From Ectocarpus siliculosus (Eukaryota > Sar > Phaeophyceae > Ectocarpales > Ectocarpaceae): 64,000 nt of DNA. The position numbers and the translations under genes are program-made. A model generated the notes under the pieces. It worked only from the letters and a program-made list of their open reading frames with translations. It made no database searches and was not told where the DNA came from. Of this stretch, positions 34,692 to 45,400 are shown in pieces; position 1 is the first letter of the stretch; every line of letters starts with the position of its first letter. Location: assembly GCA_000310025.1 (NCBI GenBank), contig FN648470.1, positions 50,505 through 114,504 on the forward strand. The letters are read 5' to 3'.

Positions 34692-37017
34692 CTGCTCGGA
34701 ATATGTATCACGGGGGGGGTGTAGCGGGTTGATGGATCATTGTCACGCCCAAATACAAAAACACCCTAAACACCAAACGAACTGGTACACCGGCAAGATT
34801 CTCGCGCCCATACGACTCTACCAGCCTTCCACGTGCCAACCATTCGAGGCAGACTCACCTCGTCGATGGCCCCGAACACGCAAGTGAGTGTGTGAGCGAC
34901 ACGCCGACTCTCCACTCCTAGCTCTTGAGCCTTGCGGACGATGCTCGGCTCGGTTCTGAACTCCAGTTGCTTCGGAAAGCGCTCGTCCTCACGCTTCTTC
35001 TCGTACGCTAGTGCGCGCTTCGACGAAGGCGGTTGTTGGAATTTTTACCAGAACCCCCCACCACCCAAGAATCGCGTCCTTTACTCCCTGAACCAAGAGT
35101 AAACCTACGACGATATGCTTGAACTGCTTGTCTTGCCCTAGCCAATGTTCCCGGAGATGTTGCCCAACCAAGCTCACCACCCTCTGGCCTGTCGGGAGCT
35201 TGCTGATGATGAAGTCGGCCAGGGCTGCATAGGTCTATCGTGCAAGGAGCATACACCGAGCATGGCGGCGACAGCTTGAGAACAACGCATATTTATGATT
35301 GCTTTCATGGCGCCCCTCTCCTTTCATGGTTGATGGTACCAAGCAAGGTCATATTAACCGGATTCTGAAGAGACTCCAGAAAAAACACGATGTTAGCGCG
35401 AAGTCGAGACGGTGGCGGCCTTCCCTTCTCACCTGCTGTTCGGCTTGAGGAGTATCCGTCTCTTCTGCTTTTGTCTCTTCATCCTCCTCCTCCTCATCTT
35501 CCCTGGTGAATGCATCCAGGCATTCATACAGGCGGTCGAAGTCCTCGGAACCTTCATCGTCTTGATCAATACCCTTGATGCCTGTGTCACATACGAAGAA
35601 TTTACGCGCGCGGGGGTGGGGGGGGTGGGAGGCACACATGCCTAAGGTGTCAGTGAGCAACCGTAATCTATTCCCTATAAGCCGGAGATGGTCTTGGTGT
35701 GCCTTACCCGCGTGACGACCGCCCAGCCTCCAGGGTACCGCTACCATTGAAGACTCCTCATCACAAGGCAGCGATTGGGTCTGCTTGACAAAAGTCACGA
35801 GCTGTGCGGTGAAGAGTTCTTACCGCGCATAGACTCCGAGCGAGTCATGTATCAATAGCAAAATTACGGTGACGTCGTAAACTACAAGTTCGAACACTCA
35901 TGTCGGAGTCTTTGAGGACATATCTCGAACATGCCCAGGCATCAGTCCTACGGAAACCGCAGTGCACGCGTACGAAGCTAGTCTTACCCAAGTCTTCGTC
36001 GTCACTCCCATGTTGCTCGGGATTGCTGTGGCCTTTCCCCTCTTCTTCCCCTCCGGCGATCCTGAGCGAAGGCATGGGTGCGGCATCAACAGAGGGCAAA
36101 TTAGCACCAAGTGCTACCACCATGACACTACTTTACGTCGACGGCGATCACATCGTGCGCTATCAAAGTTGTCCTCATGCTAACCCTACCCTGCAAATAT
36201 GCATACCTCTCCCAGAGAAAAACCACGAAGGCGATGCACGGGCGCAGCACAGACGTCCTCATCTTCGTCAGAACCATCCCACCCCCCCCCTGCCGCCGCC
36301 CCGCGCAGGTCCTCCATGATTTCGAAGCGCGATCACCCACCTGTTATGGTTTTTTAATCATACGTTGGTGAATGGACAGGCATGTATACAGCCTCGACTT
36401 CCCTGTGAGCCCGAATATCTACCATGTATCAACATAGTGGCGGGCACACTCATAAATAAATGCACATCCGTACGAGCAATGATATTGCGGTCGCGTCCTG
36501 TCGTAGTCTCGCCGTCAAGAGGACTTCCAGACACGATTGCACACTCCGGAATCCACCGTACAAAACATGATACAACCAGGTGACAGACCTCGCGCTACAC
36601 TGCCGTGCTTTGGTGCCCCCCTGTCCACCTACCCTCCTAACCTCCACCAGACTCTGCGTTGGTCGGGTGGTTGTGATGGGTATAGGGTAGGTTGCATGAG
36701 AGACCACACACCCGTGCACGCTGATTTCAAAGCAACGACTACTCCACGGCGAAGAAGATGCATCAATGTAACGAAATGTTTTCGGAAAGCTCTCTAGGAG
36801 ACAGCTTCAACGCGGCCGTTTTGGCACCGTCACGCTTGATATCGTGGAGAAATGGAGCTGTGATACCCGGTTCAGGGGGGTGGTATCTTATGTCACCTAC
36901 CTGTTGACATACGTTGCCTCCAGCGTCGGGTTTGCAACGTCCACATCAGGCACCCAATTAATGCCACACGGCAGAGAGTATAAGAGCAAGTCTCTATTTG
37001 GGTCATCTCCCACGCCC
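33900..37017 (-). CDS. Transposase-like gene of the 9.2-kb transposon (multi-exon)
   Basis: Coding blocks on the minus strand: 36901-37017 (GINWVPDVDVANPTLEA), 36423-36594 (WIPECAIVSGSPL...VHLFMSVPATM), 36207-36317 (MEDLRGAAAGGGWDGSDEDE, possible start ATG at 36317, donor GAG|GTATGC), 35988 to about 36120 (acidic, HGSDDEDLG, donor GTAAG), 35433 to about 35620 (FDRLYECLDAFTRE then acidic, EQQ|GTGAGA), about 35030-35240 (FIISKLPTGQRVVSLVG), 34859-35026 (YEKKREDERFPKQLEF...FGAIDE|GTGAGT) and 33900-34691. The frame changes between the 35030-35240 and 34859-35026 blocks without a plausible intron. The C-terminal block resembles the end of P-element/THAP9-type transposases. The N-terminal part is not resolved and no THAP finger was seen. 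Confidence 0.55.
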
Positions 37018-37538
37018 CTGAGGGACGTCGGCGATACACAAACCCACAGGACGTGACATGTGTCAACTGCTGTGTCTTTGCGGGACCACTGAATTTGAAC
37101 TGAAACCAACAAGTTTTCTCACAAGTACGAAGCGAGTTGATGATCAATTGCCGTGAAACTTTGCAATATCAGAGGAAACGTAGTTGACTACGGAGGGACA
37201 GCAACCGTTGCGTACGGGAAAGCTTAGTAGCCGAGAGCGGCAGAGAAGGGCCCTAGCACCTCGCTGCTGCTGGTTTGAACTGAGCTGTAACATTTTTCAG
37301 TTTTTCTCCCCGCACCTGTTGCGGATTGAGCCCAATCCTCCTGCACGACGTTACCAGGTGTATGCAGCCACGTTCTCGCACCCTAGCGAGGAGAAGCACT
37401 CTCCTGGTGTGCTCCACTTCTTGCGTTTATGGGGCGGCGTGGGGCCAAGCCGGGGGGTTTCGTATGTTTTTTCGAAGCTTTTTTGGGGGCAAAAATCCGG
37501 CGCGCATTGCGGACAGCTTTCATATAGGAAATTTGGGA

Positions 37539-37574
37539 GTGATCGGCCTATGGTTATTATAGTCATAGTCTTTG
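37539..37574 (-). repeat. Right terminal inverted repeat (36 bp)
   Basis: It begins GTGATCGGCCTATGG and ends ATAGTCTTTG, directly followed by the CTCTGCAG duplication. Confidence 0.9.
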
Positions 37575-38164
37575 CTCTGCAGCCAACGGTCGGATTTAGC
37601 TTGTAAGTAGAATTGCAGATAGCTGTAGTCCATACCTACACGATGTAATTGGTTTGAGGTCGATTGGGGCTCTGTGGGTGGAGATCTGCCGGGTGGAGCA
37701 AATAAGAACTTACTCCACCGGTGGAGCAAATAGCATTGCCGATTATTAATCGCTCTGCGCATCGGAGATAGATAGATGTGAGGACGGGGTGTTGTTGTTG
37801 TTGTCTTCACAAAATAAAACTCGCATCAATTACTAATAATCCCAAAATCGTGGGTGGAAGAAACACTATAGGTAGTAGCGCCCATAGTTAAGAAACGTCA
37901 ATACAGGTCGAGCCTCAATCCCATATTTTGGGTCGAAGGACCGACCCAAGTCGTCCATTTGAAAATTCTTTTTCCTGTTGACTGTCGCATCCTCTCGATT
38001 CTCTTATTCTTTAGAATTTCTGCGTATTATTTTCTTATATCTGTATTTTGGTCTCTAATGACAATCCACTTCATCAAGCCCTCAAGAGAGGCGGTGGAGT
38101 GGAGAGTGCCATCACCCCCGTACCACAGCGGAGAGCATGTGGTTTTTCGCGATGTGTGGCAGTT

Positions 38165-38640
38165 CTGAAGCTTCAGCTTCAGTCTCATCGTTCGATATCC
38201 GTGGAAGTTTCATTCGCATGCCCCACGCCTTGCCCGACCGGGTCTAAAATGCTGATGATCTCGAGCTACAGTGCAAATTTCGTGGCGCCTCGAGTATGGT
38301 TCGGTCTGGAATCGCAAATCATGAGCCGTCCCCGAGTTTGAGCAGGTTCCGCCTCCTGTGGCCGGCAAGAGTCGGCCTTGACTGTTCCTTGCCTGTTTCA
38401 CCATGGAGACGCCCCGTTGAACAGCGAAAGGGGGTCCTGCGCGCCACATTTTTTTTTGTTTTTCGTCGTGGTCTTGAGTTGACCGTTTTATACACATGCG
38501 GCTGCTGCGGCGCTGCTGTTACGCTCGGAAAGTTATCGTTGTCAGGTTTGACAACAGCCTGCTCGTTCGTGTAGCGGTAGCGGTGCGCATCTATCGCGAC
38601 GGCAAGCGCATTGACATAGATTGTTCATCCGTCGTGCGTG
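38165..38640 (+). repeat. Fam-A head fragment
   Basis: It starts with CTTCAGCTTCAGTCTCATCG, then TTCGATATCCGTGG, the CGTGGCGCCTCGAGTATGG block and a CTCGTTCGTGTAGCGGTAGC block. The last block recurs near 38780 and 38855, forming a short direct-repeat tail up to 38910. Confidence 0.65.
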
Positions 38641-38931
38641 TACATAGTCTGCGTATATATTTAGTTGTGTTTTGTTGTCACTTCATACCACAAAAAAAAA
38701 GTCTCCACAGTTCGGAAAATGCAGCTTGCTGCTGCTGCACGCAGATTGCTGCTATATTTGCTTGGAGATGAGGCAGCCTGCTCGTTCGTGTAGCGGTAGC
38801 GGTGCGCATCTATCGCTACGGCAAACACATTTGAGATAATAGGAAATGTGGCAGCCTGCTCGTTCGTGTAGCGGTAGCAGTGCGCATCTATCGCTGCGGC
38901 AAACAAGTTTGAAATATTGAATTATTATTAA

Positions 38932-40665
38932 CGGCAATGCTATATGCGCCGGTACCGGCGCAAATTCTTAACCGCGCCGGTACCCTTAACTCCGCTTGTA
39001 GACCTTTGATCGACTTCAAACAACTTGCGCTGTGTAGCTATGGCCCACAGCTATTACGCGAGCCATTCGGCGTGCGAATCCACCCCGTGGTTGCAGAGTT
39101 ATGCTCGAAAAAGGGGGCTCAGCGGGATCGCAGCAGGAACGAATCCGGCCGTAACTCCACTCTCAGACCTCTAATGAACACCAAACAAGTTGTGCTGTGT
39201 TGCTACGGTCCGCAGCTATCATCTGAGCTATTGGCTGCACCGATCAGCTCAGTAGTCGCAGAGATAACGCCGAAAAGGGGGCTCAGCAGCATCGCAGCGG
39301 GGGGTGTCAGGCACGATTCCAGCCGTATCTCAGCCCCCAAAGCTCTAATGGACACCGAACAAGCTGCGCTGTGTTGCGATGGCCCACAGCTATCATTCGA
39401 GCCGTCGGTTGCACCAATCCGCCCAGTGGTTGCAGAGGTATGCCTACCCACGGGGGGTACCGTGACGCCAGAAGTGGTGGCGCAGTTAAGGCTTATCTGC
39501 GCCACCACCCGTACCTTGCACGACAGGCCATAGATCGACACCAAACAAGCTGCGCTGTGTTGCTATGGCCCACAGCTATCATTCGAGCCGTCGGTCGCAC
39601 CAATCGGCCCAGTGGTTGCAGAGGTATGCCTACCCACGGGGGTACCGTCTGGCGCATTTAAGGCTTATCTGCGCCACCACCCTCAACTTGCACGAGAGAC
39701 GATGGATCGACACCAAACAAGCTGCGCTGTGTTGCCATGGCCCACAGCTATCGTTCAAGCTGTCGGGTGCACCAATCAGCCCAGTGGTTGCAGAGGTATG
39801 CCTACCCACGGGGGTACCGTGACGCCAGAGGTGGTGGCGCAGTTGAGGCTTATCTGCGCCACCACCCTCAACTTGCACGAGGGACGATGGATCGACACCA
39901 AACAAGCTGCGCTGTGTTGCTATGACCCACAGCTATCGTTCGAGCCGTCGGTTGCACCAATCCGCCCAGTGGTTGCAGAGGTATGCCTACCCACGGGGGT
40001 ACCGTGACGCCAGAGGTGGTGGCGCAGATAAGCCTTATCTGCCCCACNNNNNNNNNNNNNNNNNNNNNNNNNNNNNNNNNNNNNNNNNNNNNNNNNNNNN
40101 NNNNNNNNNNNNNNNNNNNNNNNNNNNNNNNNNNNNNNNNNNNNNNNGGGTTGGCATACCTCTGCAACCACTGGGCGGATTGGTGCAACCGACGGCTCGA
40201 ATGATAGCTGTGGGCCATCGCAACACAGCGCAGCTTGTTCGGTGTCCATTAGAGCTTTGGGGGCTGAGATACGGCTGGAATCGTGCCTGACACCCCCCGC
40301 TGCGATGCTGCTGAGCCCCCTTTTCGGCGTTATCTCTGCGACTACTGAGCTGATCGGTGCAGCCAATAGCTCAGATGATAGCTGCGGACCGTAGAAACAC
40401 AGCACAACTTGTTTGGTGTTCATTAGAGGTCTGAGAGTGGAGTTACGGCCGGATTCGTTCCTGCTGCGATCCCGCTGAGCCCCCTTTTTCGAGCATAACT
40501 CTGCAACCACGGGGTGGATTCGCACGCCGAATGGCTCGCGTAATAGCTGTGGGCCATAGCTACACAGCGCAAGTTGTTTGAAGTCGATCAAAGGTCTACA
40601 AGCGGAGTTAAGGGTACCGGCGCGGTTAAGAATTTGCGCCGGTACCGGCGCATATAGCATTGCCG
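38932..40665. mobile_element. Foldback element B, palindrome with tandem units and assembly gap
   Basis: The left end CGGCAATGCTATATGCGCCG and the right end (its inverse, ending 40665) match. About 515 bp at each side are inverse copies. The left arm continues with four tandem units of about 180 bp (near 39345, 39530, 39705 and 39885), each with CAAGCTGCGCTGTGTTGC and a nearly palindromic GGTGGCGCAGTTAAGGCTTA. A run of 100 N (40048-40147) sits at the fold centre, so the matching right-arm units are probably collapsed. The layout parallels foldback A. No gene; frames through the Ns mean nothing. Confidence 0.8.
40048..40147. other. Assembly gap (100 N)
   Basis: Exactly 100 N, the usual placeholder for unknown length, in the centre of a palindrome. 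Confidence 0.99.
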
Positions 40666-40874
40666 AAAAAATAAATGTTGTACCCAAAGCTGCACATTTA
40701 TTTTTCGCTTTTTTTGTTCTACAGCTATTATAGGCTACATTAAGTACATATTATGATGGAATGATGGGTAATTATCCATGCTCTCTACTACTGCTGTACG
40801 TTTGTTGACGCGTGCGCATAATATTTGTTGTTGACTTCTCGGCGGAACACATCGTCCATTGCACAGACAGCAGC

Positions 40875-41190
40875 TTACCTCCGATCTCGACATGTTCGCG
40901 CGAATAGTTGCCTACCTGCCATGAAATTGAAGCCCCGCTGTCCGACATACACATACATCATTTCATGCTTCGAGGCCAGGACAAGCTTGCCAACGAGAGG
41001 CCGGGGCACACCTCTGCCACGTGATGCGTGATAGATTCCGCCGTGTTTGAACGGACACATACAATCTGATTTGTTCTTGTTATTCGCGCGCGCTCCTTCG
41101 ACCATGAAGTTGTGCCATGTGTGACGCCCGCTGAACTTCGGATTTACCACATTATTATCCACCTCCTTCTCGCACCTGCAGCACCTCATA
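40875..41190 (-). pseudogene. Possible coding fragment of an unknown repeat
   Basis: Minus-strand frame of 104 codons with RCCRCEKEVDNNVV, KFSGRHTWHNFMVEGARAN, DCMCPFKHGG and QRGFNFMAGRQ. CxxC pairs suggest a metal-binding fold. The GFNxMAGRQ string recurs in the 25.1-25.5 kb repeat, so it was probably part of a mobile element. No family is recognised. Confidence 0.35.
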
Positions 41191-41269
41191 CCACCTCGAA
41201 AAAAAAACTCCTAGAGGACCAGCACGGTTGCCCGAGGCAAGCTGCTATGCCAACCTAGAGACCGAATAG

Positions 41270-41420
41270 CATACTTGAGGTGCCATGAGATTTGCACTGT
41301 AGCTCGAGATCAGCATTTGAGGCAGGGTCGGACAAGCGGTGGGCGATGCGAACGAAAGTTCCACCCACCCACGGATGTCGAACGATGAGACTGAAGCTAA
41401 TGCTTCAGAAAAGCTTCAGA
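41270..41420 (-). repeat. Fam-A head fragment
   Basis: Reverse complement of the Fam-A start: GTAGCTCGAGATCAGCATTT, GGCGATGCGAACGAAAGTTCC, CCACGGATGTCGAACGATGA and CTGAAGCTAATGCTTCAG. Confidence 0.65.
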
Positions 41421-42266
41421 ATTTGTCATGAATATGTTTCCTTCACATCACCTGCGGGCGTAAACACCAGAAACCTTTCGACAAAAAAAACACTTGCGAG
41501 AACAGTACGCCGCATGCAGCGAGTGTGCCATCCCACCAATCTTCCAAAAAAGAGCCATGAGGACAGGACGACGGCGAACCAGTGAAGATGAGAGAGAAAC
41601 AGGGCCAATGGTCGCACATGGCCGCACACACGTTCATGCACACTGCTGCACACTTGGCGACTGGCTATGATTTGGGATGCCCTATCGAGGCATACTCGAC
41701 ATGTCGCGAGCCGTGTGCCTTGCGTCGAGATCGGCTATTGAGACACAGCCGGGCAAGGGTGGGGGAATCGGAATGAGAGGGTCTGCGACAAAACGTAGAG
41801 GCTGAAGCTTCAGAACAAGTTTTGTTTCGCACTTTTTGCGGGATAGCGCTAACAAACCCCAACTTGTCTGTTGCTCGTGCTCGCAAATATCACCCGACTT
41901 CGACCAGTTCTGTGCAGCCGTGATGATTGCACGTCCACGCTCGTTGCGTGGTCGTTTGCGCAGATATTTTATTTATTGCGTTTTGACACCTAAATACAAA
42001 CAGAGGTGTCAAGTTGAGTGACTCGCCGGGTCGTAGGTGGAGAGATCTATTCTCCTCAGGTCAACCTCGACACCCATCGTGCAGCGCACGTCTATTTTAC
42101 TACTGCTGCAGCTGACCTACACTTCCACCCACGCCATCTGGTAACCCTGTTCGCAACTGCTTTTAGAAACCCATACCTACGCGGTTGGATTTTCAAACCT
42201 TCCAGAGGCGGAGTAATTCACAGGGCGTTGGGTTACATCCACGCGAAATAACAGAACACGAAGTGC
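41421..42266. other. No recognisable gene; 3' flank of the RNF-type gene
   Basis: Short open frames only. A diverged Fam-A-like piece (GCCTTGCGTCGAGATCGGC) lies near 41720. Confidence 0.4.
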
Positions 42267-42473
42267 CTAGAACAAAACAAGGCATAACACGACAAAAGAC
42301 CCCAACACAAGCAATACTCGAGATAAGAACGCCTGCTGTGCCTCCTCTACCGCCCCCCCCTCCCGGCTAGGTCCTCTGTTCACTTGAACCGCGGCACTCC
42401 CATCCACTATCTCCGCCACCTCGTCGTCGCCTGCTCTAGCACCGGCAGGTCGTGCTGGTGACGTAAAGCTTTG
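42267..42473 (-). CDS. RNF185-like: Last exon of the RNF-type gene (tail anchor)
   Basis: Acceptor GTTGACCGCTCAG, phase 0. It encodes [18 protein letters not shown] and on to [20 protein letters not shown] and LCLVLF-stop. The FLSR word plus hydrophobic end matches the RNF185 C-terminus, which is why I join this exon to the distant cluster despite 15.6 kb between them. Confidence 0.82.
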   Translation of the reverse strand, partial: QSFTSPARPAGARAGDDEVAEIVDGSAAVQVNRGPSREGGAVEEAQQAFLSRVLLVLGSFVVLCLVLF

Positions 42474-45400
42474 CTGAGCGGTCAACACAAGACGAGTGGA
42501 GCGGGGCAGTGCTTGCACGTGAAAATGCGCGTAGGCGTTATCCTGAGCAAGGCCTAAGGAGAGGGAATGCAAGGGGGCGTCGTCGGGGCGCAACTATCAT
42601 TGTGAACCTGAGGGCAGCTACCGTCTGTGACTCTTGTCGAAAGACGGATCATTCAACACCCTTGAAAGCTTTGACCTTCATGCAGTGGTGTTCGTTAGCC
42701 AGCCCAACACACACAAGTTGATAAATATCTCCACTTTGGTCGCGCGGAACGTGCTACTTACACCTCGAACGAGCAAACACTTTAGCACACAAACCTGTGG
42801 ACATCTGTAGAATATTGAATAATGCCACAGAATCAAGAAGCCTCGATATTGGCCGATTTAATATATTTTCGCAAAAACAGTACTTTCTTTTCGGGATCCT
42901 CACAACAGTCTGGTTCTGACAAACTAAAACCGTGTTGTATTCCAATTTTGAAGAGAACCCACACATGGTATTTTATTTTCCTAAGGAGCACAATGCGTCA
43001 GCTATATTTTCAATTCCAAAACGAAATAAACTCGGGTCCTTGGCAGTTTGGGGCAATCCATCCCTCCGTGCTGATGCAAACAGGTTCGAATTCCTTCCTG
43101 TGCGACGGTAGAGGACAATGCGCGGTTTATGAGCGTATTGGTCACGTTTCTAATTGTGATTGCAGCAAGACTGGGATTCGATCCCGGGGTCTTGTTTGCT
43201 TATTCTAACTGCCTTGAATTTGAGAGTTTTTCTTTCTGTGTGATATTTTTGTCCGCCATGCCGTGGGGAGGGATCACAGGTACAACATTTATAAGTGACT
43301 GTAACCAAACGTTATCGCGAGTCAACAACAATGGGCTTTATTACCAAAACCACTGCAGGATGTGCATAGGTTCTGCTCAGCCCGCAACGTTTTCCAAGGT
43401 TTGGCGGTATGACACCCCCGAAGGCCGCCCGGCATTAGAAGCTCCCTATCGCTGGTGGCATTTTGATATTGGTATCGCAGCGTGCATCAGGAAACCGTGC
43501 TGGTCTATATTTTGTCAAAGGAGCCGACAAACATTTGTATGCACGCGCACGTAAAAACAAGAACGCAGAAACGAGGCGGAATAAGCAGCCTCCGCGGGGC
43601 GGGTGACAGATGTCCTTTTATTCATCTTGTTGCATTCTTTACGGGTGCAAGAGTAATCAACGCACGCTCCTTACTGCTGTGATGCCAAAGTAAACCAATT
43701 CGACGGCCACCACTGCTGTACAGCACACCACGGGCACGACACGAACGCTCATCCCAGTTGAAACCACGGACACGACCAATCATCATCCTAGTTAAAAGCG
43801 AAGAAGGTGCCCACTCGCGTCCTGGTACACCGAGAACAGTAGAGAATGGAAAAGCCGATGTCAAACATGGGAATATTGTCAAAGGAGCCGCCTAAAACAC
43901 TTTTTCTTTTTTTTGTCTTCCTTCAAATCAGCGCTCACAGCACTAGTGCCGTTTTACTCCAACCCGTGGTCACACAGAAGGGCCCCTCTCTACCCTCCTC
44001 TCCTGCGGTACGTTGTCATCGATTTTTAACGGGAGAAGAGTTCAGGACTCTCTTCCCTCGGTGTACACACGAACTAACGCTATCCACTAGGCCGGGAGCG
44101 GAAGTGAGAGAAAAACTCACTTTGCAAGAAAAGCTCGCTTATGCCGGGATTCGGACCGCTGACCTGACCTCTAGAAGGTTTCGAGGATGCCAACTAGACC
44201 ACCGGGGTGACCGGCAAAACATACTTGAATTTTTTAGACGCGCGAAAAACAAGAACAAATAATGTTTCCGTCAAAACGCGTCGGAATAATCTATCGCGGA
44301 GCACGCCGAGCACGTGGCAGAGTTGTATCCCGACCCTGTCGTTGGAAGGCTAATCCCGGGCAGAAGGGCAACTATACGCACGCATAAATTGGTCGAGATC
44401 GGAGGTATTGTACAATGGATTAATGGATGGATGTGTTCCGACGAAGAGAGAGAGATGAGCCATCAATCATCAAGTTGTCAAGTTGTTGGCGTGCGTGCGA
44501 AATGCGGCGGAACATGCTTCCGCGTCGGGTGGTTGCAGCGGTGTGGCCCGAACCTCTCAATGGCAGGCAAAAACTCGTAACACACAGCCATTCCAGCGTA
44601 AAAAGGATTGTCATTCCAGCTGTATGCATATACATATCCGCGCCGGAGCTGCTGGACAGATTTAGATTATGTCCAGCAGCAGTACAGCAGTAGTCTATCG
44701 ATACAAACAAGTTGTTGTTGTTGTTGCTGTCTTCACATAAAAAAAACGTTCCGGTCTCCACTCAGTACCTTCTAATGTCCGTGCAATAATAGTCCAACTG
44801 ACGCGGACGCCTTCCGTGGTCACAAGCCGACTGCCCCCCATAGGGAGTGGGGGTACACCATTCTAAAAAACAAAGAAATAAAAAAGGGCACCAGAATATT
44901 CCTCTAAGGCGCGATTTGTTATCCAACCGAAAAGAGATCAACAAGTAGAGCTATATATCTATTATTCCAGTCGACGGAGCAAAGGACTACATGCACAACA
45001 GCATATACAAGGGCTCGGACGAGGGGGGCTACCGCCCCCCCCGTCCTTCGTTTGCTCCGCCGCCCTCCGTGTAGGGTGGACACGAAAGTTAATGAGAGAC
45101 GTAAAACGCGTACCAAGTGGAAAGCTCTTGACCTGGTAGTGGAATTGGTTATTGATAATATTTTTCGCAGAAGTGGAGCCAGCTGTCAAGGCAGCTCTTG
45201 GAACACGATAGAACGGAAATTCTGTCATCTTTCAATATCCGTGGGTGGGTGGGTGGAACTTTTATTCGAATAGCCCACCCCTTGCCCGACCCTGTCTCAA
45301 ATGCCGATCTCGAGCTACAGTGTAAATCTCGTGGCGCCCGAAGTATGGTTCGGTAGGCAATCGCAAACCATTACCCCTCCCCCAAGTTTCAGCAGCTTCC

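Larger units (their letters stand above)
28375..37574. mobile_element. 9.2-kb DNA transposon, P-element/THAP9-like or hAT-like
   Basis: The terminal inverted repeats (28375-28410 and 37539-37574) start CAAAGACTATGACTATAATA and are identical over 36 bp. The flanks are exact copies of CTCTGCAG (28367-28374 and 37575-37582). The opposite arm of the host palindrome (near 25710) shows the uninterrupted site, CTCTGCAG followed by GATATTCTG reading one way and CCACCTGTC the other, which proves the insertion point. An 8-bp duplication is known for P and hAT elements. The minus-strand gene inside looks more like P/THAP9. Identical ends point to a recent insertion. It carries two multi-exon genes facing each other and a nested foldback, which is unusual for either superfamily. 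Confidence 0.85.
25559..37735. mobile_element. Foldback element A, split by the 9.2-kb transposon
   Basis: The left end TGCTATTTGCTCCACCGGTG and the right end (its reverse complement, ending at 37735) match for over 50 bp. Removing the insert at 28375-37574 and one copy of its target duplication leaves about 2.97 kb. Each arm has three or four units of about 150 bp with GGTGGAGCAGATAAGCTTAA, which is itself nearly palindromic, plus GTGGGTGCAGAGAAACGCCC. The core holds inverted minisatellite arrays. No coding potential. No target duplication of its own was found. Confidence 0.8.

Noticed and set aside
39920-40687. 255-codon frame across the N gap
   Set aside because: The frame is only open because Ns translate as X.
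44130-44215. tRNA gene on the minus strand
   Set aside because: A and B boxes are present but no acceptor stem pairs. Body and tail mark it as a SINE head. The same applies at 49.9 kb.
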